A stretch of 64,000 nt of DNA. Source: Caecitellus pseudoparvulus. Taxonomy: Eukaryota; Bigyra: Bicosoecida. Shown here in pieces: positions 31,217 through 41,340 of this stretch (position 1 is its first letter; each line of letters opens with the position of its first letter). Under the pieces are notes generated by a model. The model saw only the letters and a program-made list of their open reading frames with translations. It made no database searches and was not told the DNA's origin. The DNA is taken from positions 310,001-374,000 of the forward strand of contig CBFFRQ010000080.1 in assembly GCA_965644315.1 (NCBI GenBank), given 5' to 3'. A program made the translations under genes and the position numbers.

Positions 31217-34200
31217 ATGCGCCGGTTTCGCGCCTATTCAATATGCTCACTTCTTTTTATTTTTGCCTTGTCGCAAATGGATTGTGCTTGGGGAGCACAG
31301 GGTGAGCTTGTGGCTTGTAAAGGCTGGCGTTTCACAAGGCAGCACTCGTCTGCTGAAACGCCCGCAGTGAACTATGAGTTTGAGCACTCGACGGAAGGCT
31401 GGGGAAATACCAGCGCTTTGAGCATGGGCATGGAGATTTCGGTGCAGGGAGGGGTTTTGGAGCTGGCAGGTGTCCAGTCCACGGGGAGCATGGACTCGCC
31501 CCTCCTTCTGGCTCCAGTGAATGACTACACAGTCCTGGCGATTCGATGCAGGCACCAAGGAAAGGCTCTCCTATCCCGTCTTCGCTTCCGGCGGGGGCAT
31601 GAGGTGCCGCCGGCAAGGTATGCTCAAGGACATGGCTCGTGGGGGGGGGCAACAGAGCTGCAAAGAGAGTTTTCCTTGCGAGGTGGAGGGCAGTTCAGCA
31701 CCCACTTCATCAGCCTTTCCGCGACCAAGCCTGCGGGGGCACCCCGAAGTTTGGGGAACGTCACACAGATTCGGCTTGAGCTTGGGGTTGGTGGTGGCTT
31801 TCAGGGCCGTGTCGTGCAAGTTCAGTACATCAGGCTGGTGCAGGCTCCCGCCATCCAGCGGGTCACTGGCTGTCAGAGCGTGTCCCACCCCAAAGCCCAA
31901 CTTGGGGAAGCACCCATTCAGTACCCCCGCGCTCCTTTCCAGAGCTGGGTGCGCCCTCCGAGTAGCTCCGCTTCGCGGTGGTACGCGGCATGGGAGGATG
32001 CGGTGGTACTGTCTGAGGAAGGTGCAAGCCTCGATTCCTCCCTGCCGTACGCCGCGACATACGCGTGTGCAAGTACTGGAGGGGATCGCATACTCATTGA
32101 AGGTTCAGGATTTGGTGCTGAGCTCCCCATTGTGTCTGTGGGTGGAGCGCCGTGCACTGACGTTCGCAGCGTGCGGCTCGGGGAGGCAGTCACGTGTCTT
32201 GTGCCGCCAGGCAACGGTCAACGCGTGAATGTCAGTGTGGCAACTGGGAAAATGCCTGGGCTGGCAAGCTCTGCCCCGCTTCTTTCGTATGCTCAAGGCC
32301 CCCGCAAGCCCCCAATTCTGATCGCTAGCAACATCGGTGCCCGGCACCTCGACCTCAGCTGGATGCCATCGACCAGTCTCTGGGAAGCCTGGGCAACCAC
32401 TGGGTATGCCATTCAATGGCGCAGGGAAAAGCCCCTTTCTGACATCTTAGTGAACGGTTCATACCCCCCGCAGTACCGCTTCGACACAAACCCGAGTGGC
32501 CAGCACATTTTGGTCGACACGGTGCGCCCTTGGCAAGTAAGCCAGGCGTTCCTGGAGTGTTGCAGCGGAGGCTGGGGGCCGTGGGGCGGAGAGGATGGCA
32601 GCATGCACTTGGTGGTTGGAAACATGACAACAACCACAGTTGTTGGGTTGCAGCCAGACACTCGCTTCCAGTTCCGGATCGCAGCCCTGTCCGAGCCGAC
32701 CCTGACTGCCTCTTGGCTGGAGGTGGACCTGTATGGCCACCGCCGGGAAGTGCCTGGCTTCCAGCGAGGTCCTTGGTCTGAGGCGACCTCCATTGAGCGA
32801 ACTCTGGATGCTGATTTTGCATTTCCCTTCTTCAATGCCAACTTCACCCTGAATCATGGAGCGAAGGACGCTCGAGCAAGTCTTGGGCAGCTGGGCAACC
32901 TTGGCGGGCAAGGCCACTACGGGCTCCTGCTCGCGGGCTCAGCGTCAGTGGGCGGATGCAATGCCACGCACAGCTGCTGTGATGGGTTTGGTGGTTCTCC
33001 TGCTGTGCAGGACTACCTTGCCCCGAAACCGCTGCACTGGGTCCGAGACATGGAGCAAGCGTTCATGTACCCTGCCGACACCCTACGGGGCGCGAGCTTG
33101 GGGCAGCTTTCGCTGGGTGGATCTCAAGAAGACGCGGCCCGAGCCCTGGAGCAAGTGGCTTTGGATCCTGTTGGAGGCCTCTCTGCGCCCTTTCAGAACT
33201 TCACGCTCGCAGCGTTGCAAGCTGCAGCCCGTCACAACGCACTCGTCGCAACAGCACTGCAGGACGGCTGGAGCAACCAAACAGCATCCACGCTGCAGTC
33301 ACAGCTGGTGGCAGCACACCAACGGTCTATCCGTGGTGACTGGAACTTTCGAAGTGTCCTGCGAAGTGTCCGCTCGCTCACCCAAGGCGCCCCTGACAGC
33401 ACGTGCACGTTGCAATGTGCGGCACAAGCGAGCATTCTGCCCTTGTATGTCAACGGCGAAGCTCAGCGCAGGTCAACTGCACCAAAGCCGCTGACCGTGC
33501 AAGTGGAAGGGGTGGGACTCTTGAATGCGTCAGACTATGCCTGGGCAGTGAGCAGCTCAGGGTTTCCCGGAGACGTGAGTGTGCTGCGTCGACTCGGGGT
33601 TGCAGTGCTCAGCATGCACGCTCAGCTCCCAACAGCAAAGCGAGACGTGCTTGGCCGGCCGAGAGCTGCATCAAAGTACCCCACAGGCATTCAAGTGGGT
33701 GCTCCGTCAGCTTTTGGTCGCCCTGCCACGAGCCCGTGCGGCCCCGTGCTGCGTATCACGCCACCCATGCCGCGACAGGTGGGTGCTGCCTGGTACCCGA
33801 AGGCCCAGCAAGTTCGAGAGGGTTTCTCAACGCGATTCAGGCTACGATTGGCGTCACCTTCTACGCACTGCAAGCGCATGCACGACGGTCACACCCATTG
33901 TCGCTCCAGGGGCGGGGACGGCATTGCATTTGTGGTACAGAACCAGCACCCGTCTGCGCTTGGTGCCGCTGGCCAGGGGCTGGGGTACGAGGGAATCAAG
34001 AACAGCATAGCTGTCGAGTTTGACTCGTTCATGAACTACGACCAATTTGATCCCATGGAGAACCACATAAGCGTGCAGACACGGGGTTGGGAGTTTGCCA
34101 ACTCCGCCAACCACTCGTATTCACTGGGGCAAGCAGTGCGGGGTGTGCCTGACCTGACTGATGGCGTGCTGGACGTGCGCGTCACATACACCCCTGCGAT

Positions 34201-34582
34201 GGATGTCGACGAAGCGGCGTTCATGGCAGACAATTTGATGTCCTTGGCCCACTTCATCACCGATGGGCGGGATTTCAAGGCAGGCGCTGCTCCGCAATGG
34301 GTGACAGGCCTCGGTGTCATTCGCGTGTATTTGTTTGGGGCAGCCACTCCATTGCTCACGGTTCCGTGCAACTTGGAGAACACCCTGCGCCTGGACCAGG
34401 GCCGGGCATGGGTGGGCTTCACTGCCAGCACAGGGTCCAGTGCATGGCAGGGCCACGAGGTGTTGGCTTGGGAGTTCACGCAGGAGCGCCAGCACCACGC
34501 AAGGCAAGCTGCCTCGGGTCCAGCGTTCACTCCAAACGGCGAGGGGGGTTACCTGCCGTTTGTGAGCAATTCAATGAGCTAG
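31217..34582 (+). CDS. Large secreted protein with IPT/TIG, FN3-like and L-type (legume) lectin domains
   Basis: Single-exon ORF of 1121 residues from the ATG at 31217. The first 27 residues form a signal peptide (basic MRRFR, then a hydrophobic SICSLLFIFALS core). An IPT/TIG-like domain lies near residues 283-350 (ILIEGSGFG...VTCLVPPG with paired Cys), then an FN3-like segment near 360-525 (LDLSWMPST, TGYAIQWRRE, LQPDTRFQFRIAAL). The C-terminal 870-1090 region is an L-type lectin: GGDGIAFVVQ, NSIAVEFDSFMNYDQFDP with metal-ligand Asp/Asn positions, and AWVGFTASTG. Many NxS/T sites suggest N-glycosylation. No transmembrane helix follows, so it is probably secreted or in the cell coat. Likely roles are carbohydrate recognition at the surface or in the matrix; ligand unknown. 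Confidence 0.8.
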   Translation: MRRFRAYSICSLLFIFALSQMDCAWGAQGELVACKGWRFTRQHSSAETPAVNYEFEHSTEGWGNTSALSMGMEISVQGGVLELAGVQSTGSMDSPLLLAPVNDYTVLAIRCRHQGKALLSRLRFRRGHEVPPARYAQGHGSWGGATELQREFSLRGGGQFSTHFISLSATKPAGAPRSLGNVTQIRLELGVGGGFQGRVVQVQYIRLVQAPAIQRVTGCQSVSHPKAQLGEAPIQYPRAPFQSWVRPPSSSASRWYAAWEDAVVLSEEGASLDSSLPYAATYACASTGGDRILIEGSGFGAELPIVSVGGAPCTDVRSVRLGEAVTCLVPPGNGQRVNVSVATGKMPGLASSAPLLSYAQGPRKPPILIASNIGARHLDLSWMPSTSLWEAWATTGYAIQWRREKPLSDILVNGSYPPQYRFDTNPSGQHILVDTVRPWQVSQAFLECCSGGWGPWGGEDGSMHLVVGNMTTTTVVGLQPDTRFQFRIAALSEPTLTASWLEVDLYGHRREVPGFQRGPWSEATSIERTLDADFAFPFFNANFTLNHGAKDARASLGQLGNLGGQGHYGLLLAGSASVGGCNATHSCCDGFGGSPAVQDYLAPKPLHWVRDMEQAFMYPADTLRGASLGQLSLGGSQEDAARALEQVALDPVGGLSAPFQNFTLAALQAAARHNALVATALQDGWSNQTASTLQSQLVAAHQRSIRGDWNFRSVLRSVRSLTQGAPDSTCTLQCAAQASILPLYVNGEAQRRSTAPKPLTVQVEGVGLLNASDYAWAVSSSGFPGDVSVLRRLGVAVLSMHAQLPTAKRDVLGRPRAASKYPTGIQVGAPSAFGRPATSPCGPVLRITPPMPRQVGAAWYPKAQQVREGFSTRFRLRLASPSTHCKRMHDGHTHCRSRGGDGIAFVVQNQHPSALGAAGQGLGYEGIKNSIAVEFDSFMNYDQFDPMENHISVQTRGWEFANSANHSYSLGQAVRGVPDLTDGVLDVRVTYTPAMDVDEAAFMADNLMSLAHFITDGRDFKAGAAPQWVTGLGVIRVYLFGAATPLLTVPCNLENTLRLDQGRAWVGFTASTGSSAWQGHEVLAWEFTQERQHHARQAASGPAFTPNGEGGYLPFVSNSMS

Positions 34583-34635
34583 GGCGCGGCTGGCGCGTGC
34601 GCGGCTGCCAGGCCATCGTCTGCACGTTGACCAGG

Positions 34636-34932
34636 TCATAGTTCTCGTTTGGGTGCGATGAGTGGGTGCCACTGAGACATCCACGTGCAGAACCACATCA
34701 GCCACATGCATGCAGCGGCTAGGCAGATGAGAGTTGCGTTCGTTCTGTCGTTCGTGGGGGGGGGGGGGGGGCTGAAAAGGTGCAGGCCACGTGCGGAAAT
34801 CGACGCGCCTCACCCGAAGTTATCCTTGCGCAGAAGTCCAGCACACCCGGCCAGGGCGACGATTCCGACCAGGACAGCAGCAATGATGGCAAACAGTGCC
34901 GTTCCTGTCAGCAAGGCGCCAACTTCCGTCAT
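34636..34932 (-). CDS. ATP6V0E: V-type ATPase subunit e (Vma9/ATP6V0E)
   Basis: Exons 34932-34814 and 34771-34636 around a 42-nt intron (GTGAGG...TTTTCAG) give 84 residues, the usual length. Helix 1 is LTGTALFAIIAAVLVGIVAL. After a polar, proline-rich loop, helix 2 is followed by WFCTWMSQWHPLIAPKREL, which matches the family's hallmark ending (FWL..LAQLNPL.GP.L). In the family this small two-helix subunit sits in the membrane V0 sector of the proton pump. The loop contains five consecutive prolines encoded by a 16-base C run. The gene was too small and split to show as one frame; joining the two exons gives the hallmark. It converges on the lectin gene (53 bp between stops). Confidence 0.78.
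34756..34771 (+). repeat. 16-base G homopolymer inside the V-ATPase e coding exon
   Basis: Runs from the first base of exon 2 on the coding (-) strand as C16, encoding the last base of a Gly codon and five Pro codons. It is immediately adjacent to the 3' splice site. Confidence 0.9.
34792..34800. promoter_or_regulatory. TGCGGAAAT element in the V-ATPase e intron
   Basis: Reads ATTTCCGCA on the coding strand, inside the 42-nt intron and 132 nt downstream of the ATG. Confidence 0.35.
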
Positions 34933-35151
34933 CTCGAGTGGTGGCACGGATGGACACGGAGGGGCAGGACCAAGCACAGAGGAGAGCTTTGCTGCTGCGC
35001 TGCTGTGGATTGAAGGGCAATGCCGTGCGGCGCAGCACCGCAGCGGAGTAGGTGTATCGGAGATGCTTGGCAATTTAAGTTACCTTCATTCTTGCTTTGC
35101 ACGCAGCCGGGTTGCCAGTCTGGCCTTGTCCCCGCTGAAGCTGCGCGACAG

Positions 35152-36201
35152 CTACAGCGGCGCGGCGCCGACTGCCTTGCGAAGCCCCTCGAAGACAATG
35201 AGGGAAACAGTCGTGTGGGGAGCGATGCGGATCCAGTTGGGCCAGAAGCCCTTCATGAGCGCTGCCGCGCCCTCCTCCGCGACGATGCTGGAGATGCAGT
35301 GCGACACGCCACGGTACATGCGGGCACCGTCACCCCCCTGGTTCATGAGCCGGGTCTTGATGAGGTCCACAGGCGTCGTTGTCAGTGCAGAGATGAAGCC
35401 GGCGGCTGTGGAGCACACCATGTGCAAGGGCAGGCCCTCCTGCATGAGCCCGGCGTTCAGAATGCTGTGCTTGATGTGGTCATAGCTGGGCACTTGGGAG
35501 GCTGTGAGCACCCCAGCGCGCAGGGTGTTAGGCCCCCACCCCTGCCACAGCCCAGCCCACCCGCCTTCTTGAGCGTACACCCGCTTGAGGATGTCGCGAG
35601 TGCCGCCGTGTGCCGTGCCAGACACGTCGGCTTGCAGGCGGACCTTGGCCAAGTCAATGGGGGTGGTCAGGTAGCTGCCCACGCTGCCTGTGATGGCGCC
35701 AGCGGACACCTTCATCCACAGCGGCGTGTTGTGGCGATCCGAGCCGCCCAGGAGCTCCTTGGTCGGCTCGTACAGCCCCAGGCGGATGCTGCTGTAGCTC
35801 ATCTCACGCAGGATGCACGGCACGAGGCCTTTGAAGAGGCCATGCAAGCCCTCTGTGCGGCCCACCTGCACCATGCAGTCAAGGAACCCCTTGTACTTGG
35901 GCCCGGCGTGGGAGCCCCCCAGGCCTTGCAGCTGCAGCCTGTGCCGGCGGGGCAGGCGGGTGCGGAAATTGCGAGCATGCGACGCGCTGTGCAGCGGACG
36001 CCAAGCGCGGCATACCTGATTTTCGCGACATCGATGGGGTTAGTCACTGCATCGTGGGGTTGGGTGGCGGTGAGAGGCTGCCTGGACACCCGTAAGCGGC
36101 CACATGCCCGTCTCACCTGTGCCAGCCGTGGAGTTGCTGAGAGCAGCAAGCAGCATTCGCTCAGGGATGGCGAGGGGCCGGTGCCCCTCTTCAGCTGCCA
36201 T
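35152..36201 (-). CDS. Mitochondrial carrier (SLC25) of the UCP/dicarboxylate-carrier type
   Basis: Exons 36201-36117, 36046-36016 and 35938-35152 give 300 residues, the standard carrier length. All three repeats carry the PxDxxKxR signature: TNPIDVAKIRLQLQG, TTPIDLAKVRLQAD and TTPVDLIKTRLMNQ, with the Gly/aromatic motifs after each. Exon 2 is only 31 nt and encodes the first signature; it was placed because it joins both neighbours in frame. Repeat features resemble UCPs, dicarboxylate and oxoglutarate carriers rather than ADP/ATP carriers. It would sit in the mitochondrial inner membrane and exchange small anions; the substrate cannot be read from sequence. A second UCP-like carrier lies 4 kb away on the same strand. 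Confidence 0.9.
35962..35971. promoter_or_regulatory. Recurrent CAATTTCCGC element in carrier intron 2
   Basis: Exact 10-mer, sense to the gene, in the 77-nt intron 36015-35939, 23 nt before the 3' splice site and 230 nt downstream of the ATG. Confidence 0.4.
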
Positions 36202-36339
36202 GGCGCCCCTGCTCTCCGTGGTGTGCGGCAAGCAACAGGCTGCATTGACAAACGTTGCACTTGCAAGGGTTGTGGCGGGCCTGGCCGTCACACAGAAGTG
36301 TCTGAGGTCGCCGACTGGCGGCACCTGCAGCCGAGGGGC

Positions 36340-36940
36340 TCAGGTCTCCTTGAGCTTGCCCTTGCGCTGCTTCTTCTCGTGTGCCTTGCGCTTCTTCTCC
36401 CGCAGTGCGCGCGCCTCCTCCGTGTCGTTGGCGCTGACCTGGCCCATGACGTACACGACGACGGCACCAACGCCTGCACAGACGATTGCCAGGAACGCCA
36501 GCAGCGTGGGCAGGGAGGACACTGGTTCAGCAGGGGGTGCCTCGGGCTCGGGCTCGGTGGGAGGGGGGCCCATGTCGAAGTTGTTGGCCTGGGCGTACGC
36601 CAAGTACGCGTCACGCGCAGCGGACTGGCAGGCCTCGCTGAGCTCCTCGGGGGTCTCACCGGCCTGCGCCGCCACGCCCTGCGCCTGCATCTCCGCGGCA
36701 CAGTCAGCGTCCACCGTCTCCAGGACGTGCGCGACTGCTGCTTGGTGCTGCGCTGCGCGCTTTTGCTGCTCTGGGCTCATCTCTGCCCCGCCTGTACGCG
36801 CCGCAGAGTAAAGCGTGGTGTGTCGGCACTGCACCAGCACACGTGTTGAGGTTGGCGGCGCGGCGGCACGCACCATCCTGGGCAAACGCGACGCAGGCAA
36901 AGGCCAGGGCGGCGAAAACTGTCAACGCAAAGGTCTTCAT
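36340..36940 (-). CDS. Small single-pass secretory-pathway membrane protein, unknown family
   Basis: Exons 36940-36874 and 36791-36340 (82-nt intron GTGCGT...TACAG) give 172 residues. An N-terminal signal peptide (FALTVFAALAFACVAFA) precedes a luminal segment of about 85 residues with two Cys, a Pro/Glu-rich linker, one transmembrane helix (LPTLLAFLAIVCAGVGAVVV) and a strongly basic tail (REKKRKAHEKKQRKGK). The predicted topology is type I, with the lysine-rich tail in the cytosol. The KKxx-like bas basic tail would suit an ER or Golgi resident protein, but no exact retrieval motif ends it. I do not recognise the family; translocon-associated and cargo-receptor-like proteins have this architecture. 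The upstream GGCGGGAAATCC at about 36980 resembles the recurrent gene-start element. Confidence 0.7.
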
Positions 36941-37158
36941 GCTGGATGTCGAGCACGGCCTGGCGCTGGGGCGTGGGGCGGGAAATCCGGCGTGGTGACA
37001 CTGCAGCCACTGCGGGGCCAGACACGGGGAGGGTCTCCTGCTCAAGAGCTGAGCAAACCGAGGCGGGAGTGAATTGTTTGTGGCGCAGGGTCAGAGAGTG
37101 TCCCAATGCAAGACACCAAGTTTGCGGGTATGGGGGTGGTCAGCTGGCACAGGGCTCC

Positions 37159-38538
37159 TCACACCCCCTTTGCCCCTTGACCTTGCGCCAGGAGATGCCC
37201 CCGGCCCTGCATCACTGCAGCAGTGGTGGCACAGTCAGCACTGCAGTAGTGCTGGTGCCCTGAGAGGGCGGGAGCAAAGTGCTGTCGGCACTGTGCGCAG
37301 CGGTGGGAAGCCATGAACTGCTCTGGCTCCTGCGCTGGCAGCATGCCGGCCGCCAGGGCAGCTGCCGTCGCCACGGCACCGCGCTTGCGCAGGAAGCGCT
37401 CCGCTTCCACGGCTCCCGGCATGCTATCAAAGTAGCCCGTGCCGAAGGTAACGCCTGCGCTCCACTCTGCGTGCCGCCCACCTCGCTGCGTGTGTCGAAA
37501 GGGGTCGCTTCGCTGGCGCTGGGGCAGCACGTCCACGGGGGAGGCAGGGCGGGAGCCGTCAGTGAGGCAGCGGCCCATGCGTAGCGGGCTGACGTGGGGC
37601 AGCAGGGTCCCTGCTGGCGTGCCCTGGCTGGGGAGCACTGTGCGAAGTGGGGAGGTGGCGAATGCCGCAGCCTGGGGAGGGGTGGGGTCCAGGGAGCAGG
37701 GCAGCTCCTGCGGTCCGAAGGGCAGGCGCACGAGGGTGGAGGGGGAGGGCGGGTGCTGCTGCGCGTCGCCGTCCAAGGAGCCCCCCAGCACCAGACGCAA
37801 GCCTTGCAGCCCGCTGTCAGAGCACTTGCTGGAGGTGGAGGAGGCAGTGGAGGCACGTTTGAGGCTGATGGGCGACCCCGATGGCTCCTGTGCCAGCAAG
37901 GCTGCCTGCAGGGCCCCGATGGGTGGCAGGTCGGGCTGGACTTGCTCTGGCTGCGGTGGCTGTCCGGGCGGGGGGTGGCCTGGGGGCGTGGCGGCACCGC
38001 TGTCGGCACCGGCGCTGTGCATACCCGGCTGCTCCACAGCCCACCACAACTGTGCCGGTGTGACATGCCCGCCTGCTGCGAGCAGCAGGTCGTGGCAGCG
38101 GGTGCACACCCGTAGGCGGGAGGGTGCGTGGCCCATGGAGGCGCTGCGGCGGCGGCGGGTGGGCTCCCCCGCCCCGCTGCCTCTCGGCGCGCTGTTGTTG
38201 CGGAGAGGGGCCATCCAACTCCACGTCTTGCTGCGCCGTGCGGCCTGCGGGGGGGTGGCTGCCGCCGCTGCCTCTGAGCTCGCTGACAAACAGCGCGAGG
38301 CGGGCGGCGCCTTGCCGCCGGGTGCCAGGTAGCCATGCGGCACCTTCACGCGGACAGGCAGCGCATCCGACGAGTCTTGTGCGTGCTGGGAGGGGGGCTC
38401 AGCGCTTCTGGCCTTGGGGTCCAGAGTGGCGATGGGGTCTTCGGTGGTGGACACACCAGTGCGTGGAACCGCTGAGCGTGTGGCGCCACCGCTTGCGCGA
38501 GTGGGACAACATGCCGCCCCCTCACTGCCGCTCCGTTC
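37159..38538 (-). CDS. Unknown Pro/Ser-rich protein with Cys-rich zinc-binding-like motifs (5' exons unresolved)
   Basis: Open exon of 460 codons behind a good 3' splice site (TTCTTTCACAG ending at 38539). No ATG-led start in this frame was found within the exon, so upstream exons are missing. Two Cys motifs stand out. RLRVCTRCHDLL resembles the last Cys pair of a FYVE-type finger; the rest of such a finger would have to come from an exon not identified. Near the C-terminus, HRCAQCRQHFAPALSGHQHYCSADC has a CxxC...HxxC...C spacing of a small zinc knuckle or MYND-like site. The rest is low-complexity, Pro/Ser/Gln-rich and acidic-poor. No function is assigned. The frame ends at 37159, about 220 bp downstream of the small membrane protein's start. 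Confidence 0.5.
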   Translation of the reverse strand, partial: ERSGSEGAACCPTRASGGATRSAVPRTGVSTTEDPIATLDPKARSAEPPSQHAQDSSDALPVRVKVPHGYLAPGGKAPPASRCLSASSEAAAAATPPQAARRSKTWSWMAPLRNNSAPRGSGAGEPTRRRRSASMGHAPSRLRVCTRCHDLLLAAGGHVTPAQLWWAVEQPGMHSAGADSGAATPPGHPPPGQPPQPEQVQPDLPPIGALQAALLAQEPSGSPISLKRASTASSTSSKCSDSGLQGLRLVLGGSLDGDAQQHPPSPSTLVRLPFGPQELPCSLDPTPPQAAAFATSPLRTVLPSQGTPAGTLLPHVSPLRMGRCLTDGSRPASPVDVLPQRQRSDPFRHTQRGGRHAEWSAGVTFGTGYFDSMPGAVEAERFLRKRGAVATAAALAAGMLPAQEPEQFMASHRCAQCRQHFAPALSGHQHYCSADCATTAAVMQGRGHLLAQGQGAKGV

Positions 38539-39614
38539 CTGTGAAAGAAGGTGTGGGGGTGTAAAAGACCATGAGAATACATAGGCGGTGAATGGTGGGG
38601 CAGGGTGCTCAGGAAAGCGGCAGAGGGGTTGCTCGGTGAAGAGGTGGAGCAGAAGCGCTCACACAGCATGCACAGCCAAGGCTCCAGCACGCACATGCAG
38701 GCGCTCCTTGGCGAGGAAGACGATGCTGCGGTTCGGCGCACATGCAGCACATGTCAGTGCGCCACATGTTCGACTGCGAAGGGCGCAGCGCGGGGTGGCA
38801 CGGGTGCGTGGGTGCAAGGTAGCGGGCAACGCGAGCAGCAAGGCAAGAGAGTGCGCTTGCAGGCCGGCACAAAGCACGGGAAAGTGTCTCCCTGCTGCCC
38901 CAGGCGTAGCAGCAGCGCTGCTGCTGCGGTGCTGCTTCGCGTCACTTCAAGTACAGTGGCTAGTTCAGGTAAAGGGAGTCAAGTGTGTGCCTCCGCTCCC
39001 GCAAAAAGCCGCTCTGTCGCCGCGATGTGCCTGGCGCCCGCCGGGGCCCGTCCGGGGGGGGAGGAGACTCACCAGTGATGCCTGCACAGATGTTGGGGGG
39101 AGATGGGTGCAGTGAATGCTGCAGGGGCTGTGCAGGACCGTCGCGAAGCTAGGGAACGCACCGTTGGCGCAAAAGGGCCGATAGTGAAGTGCCGCAGCGC
39201 CGACACATGCCAGCTGCATCTGGCTCCCACCGCTCCTTTGGCACCAAGCAAAGTGGGGGGACCGCCAGTGTTTGCTCCAAGCGGGCCATTAGTCCAAATC
39301 CTTCGTGCACTCCCCGCGCTGAAGGCTTGCTGTAGCTGGAAGGGCTACGCGCGCCCAGCTGCAGACGTGGCCCCGCCTGCTTGAATGGGTGCGCAGCACA
39401 GCTCGAGGGGGCGCGGTGCAGTCGCTTCAAGTGGGCCCCTGTGCCGTCAGGGGTGAGTGTGTGGGCGATAATGGGCAGATTTATTTTGCCAGGGCGAGTG
39501 CGCTGCTGGCGGAATCTGCCCGCGCAGTCGGCAGGTGATGGACCCCTGTCAAAGTTGGCGTGTTGAGCACGGGACAGTACATTAGATGAGGGAAGGGGAC
39601 ACATGACGCAGACA
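38539..39614. other. Unresolved region with probable 5' exon(s) of the Cys-motif gene
   Basis: About 1.1 kb with short competing ORFs on both strands and no family signature. A plausible donor (TGT|GTGAGC on the minus strand near 38660) and Cys-rich translations in that area hint at an upstream exon of the 37159-38538 gene. I could not join it in frame with confidence. Confidence 0.3.
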
Positions 39615-40698
39615 TCACAGCAGCAGGCCTTTGACTTGTTCGTAAGTGACAAAGAAGATGATGTTCCAACCCGCCATGCGGGAGAAGTTCGCTCCAAAGC
39701 CTCGATAGAAGGCTCGCAGGCCTTCCTTCGCTGCCGTGTCTCGGACGAGCTGCAAGAGGCCCGGGCCGCCTGGGCGCGCCCGCTGGGCCATCCACCGCGA
39801 CTTCAGGACGTCAATGGGGGAGCCGAAGAGGGTGGCGGCCAGGCCCGTCGTCAGGGCGCTGGCGACGTGCAGGGGCAAGCCTGCCATGCCAAAGCTGCTG
39901 CTGTACGCTTCCTTGGCTGAGTCGTACTGTGGAGAGGGCGAGCGGAGGGAGAGGGGTGTGTAGCCACAGCATAGACGCAGTCACGTGCGGTTGGGGGGGG
40001 GGGGACTCACTGTAGCCAGCTCCACCATGTTCACGCAGGCGTTGCGGGCAATGTTGGGGCCGCAGCCCCGCCACAGCGCCCGCACTCCGCCCTCCTCCCG
40101 CAACACGCGGCGGTAGCAGTCCAGCCAGTTGGCGTAGGGGGTGTGGCCAGGGGTGGCGGCGACGCCGGACTGCGCCTGCATGCGGACCTTTACCAGGTCT
40201 GTGGGAGAGGCGACGGCGGCGGCCAGGGAGCCGGAGAGCACCCCCGACAGCAGCTTCACGGCGAGGGAGGAGGAGCCCTCCCGCTCGCCCAGGGCGCTGG
40301 ACACGTTGGCCTTGATGATGTCGTAGGCCCCCATGCGGATGCCGCCGAAGAGGATCTGGCGCTGGCAGCCGGGGACGAGGCCAGACCACAGCGCAGACAC
40401 GCCGTGGGAGGCGATAAGACCCCGCGCCACTTGAAAGACGCCTGAGGCCTGGCCAGTATGGATCTGCATGCGCAGCTTCAGCGTGTCCATGGGCAGGGAC
40501 AGGACCTGTGGCGGGCCGAGGCAGGCGGGCAAGTGGGTGGCGGTCGGCCGGCGTGCTGAACCAAACGTTCTGAGGAGCGGGCATAGCCGAGAACGAGCGC
40601 GCAGGCCGACCAGGGCACAGCTGCACCACACTCACCTCAGCCACACATGCAGAGATGGAGGCAGATGCAAATGGCAGCACTGCGGCAGCCGATGGCAT
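39615..40698 (-). CDS. Mitochondrial carrier (SLC25), uncoupling-protein-like
   Basis: Exons 40698-40636, 40505-40011 and 39926-39615 encode 289 residues. The three carrier signatures are LSLPMDTLKLRMQI, ASPTDLVKVRMQAQ and GSPIDVLKSRWMAQ. The start region SACVAEV fits the first helix of UCP-like carriers, and NACVNMVELATYD joins across intron 2 exactly as in UCP/KMCP proteins. Expected location is the mitochondrial inner membrane. Transported ion or metabolite is not identifiable. The 84-nt intron 2 has its donor GTGAGT directly followed by 12 C (12 G on the + strand, 39993-40004). The ATG at 40698 is the first in frame. Confidence 0.9.
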
Positions 40699-41340
40699 GA
40701 TGGCAAGCCGTAAGCTGGCCGTCGCCGGCACTGGCTGCTCCAGGGTTGCTCAGAACTTGGTTGGCGACGCCCGCGTCGGCTGCTCACAGCGATACCGGGT
40801 CACACGGGACGGGATGGCAATGGGAAGGAATACGAGGAGGGTGCATGAGGTGCACAGATGCGGTGTGGGGAGTTGGATGTGGCTTGGATTTTGCTTTTGA
40901 GCTGCAACGGCCGCGGCACTTTTGTGGTCAGGATGCATGCGGAAAATGGAGCGGACACTCGTGGAGGACAGCTCTCGGCACAGGAGAGATGGCCTGGTCC
41001 CTACAGCATTCCAGGGGCTGCATTCCAAGGTGCCGACGTCAAACAGCGGGCGGGCCAAGCCGCCGAGGCCACCAGCAAGCTACACGGCGCGCGTGCTTGC
41101 AGTTCAAAAATGGGCTGACATGCGTCAGGCGGCTGACCACTTGTTCCGAGGCTGGTGCAGGGAGCAGGGTGCAAGCTGGGGCACGGCGAGGCGGCCCCGC
41201 GATGGCCCTGTGTGCTTCTGTCGTTCCTTTGGCGCTGCCGCAGCGCGGGCCAGGACACTGCAAGCCCCCCTGGCCTGCCCACTTGAATGGGGTGTGTGGG
41301 GGGGGGTGGGGCTGAGGCCACCTCGCTGCCACCGCGCAGC
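40699..41340. other. Intergenic region, no gene recognised
   Basis: 642 bp between the UCP-like gene start and the end of the next minus-strand gene. It includes TGCGGAAAATGG at about 40938, a one-base-longer variant of the recurrent element, 240 nt upstream of the carrier ATG. Short ORFs on both strands lack any signature. Confidence 0.45.
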
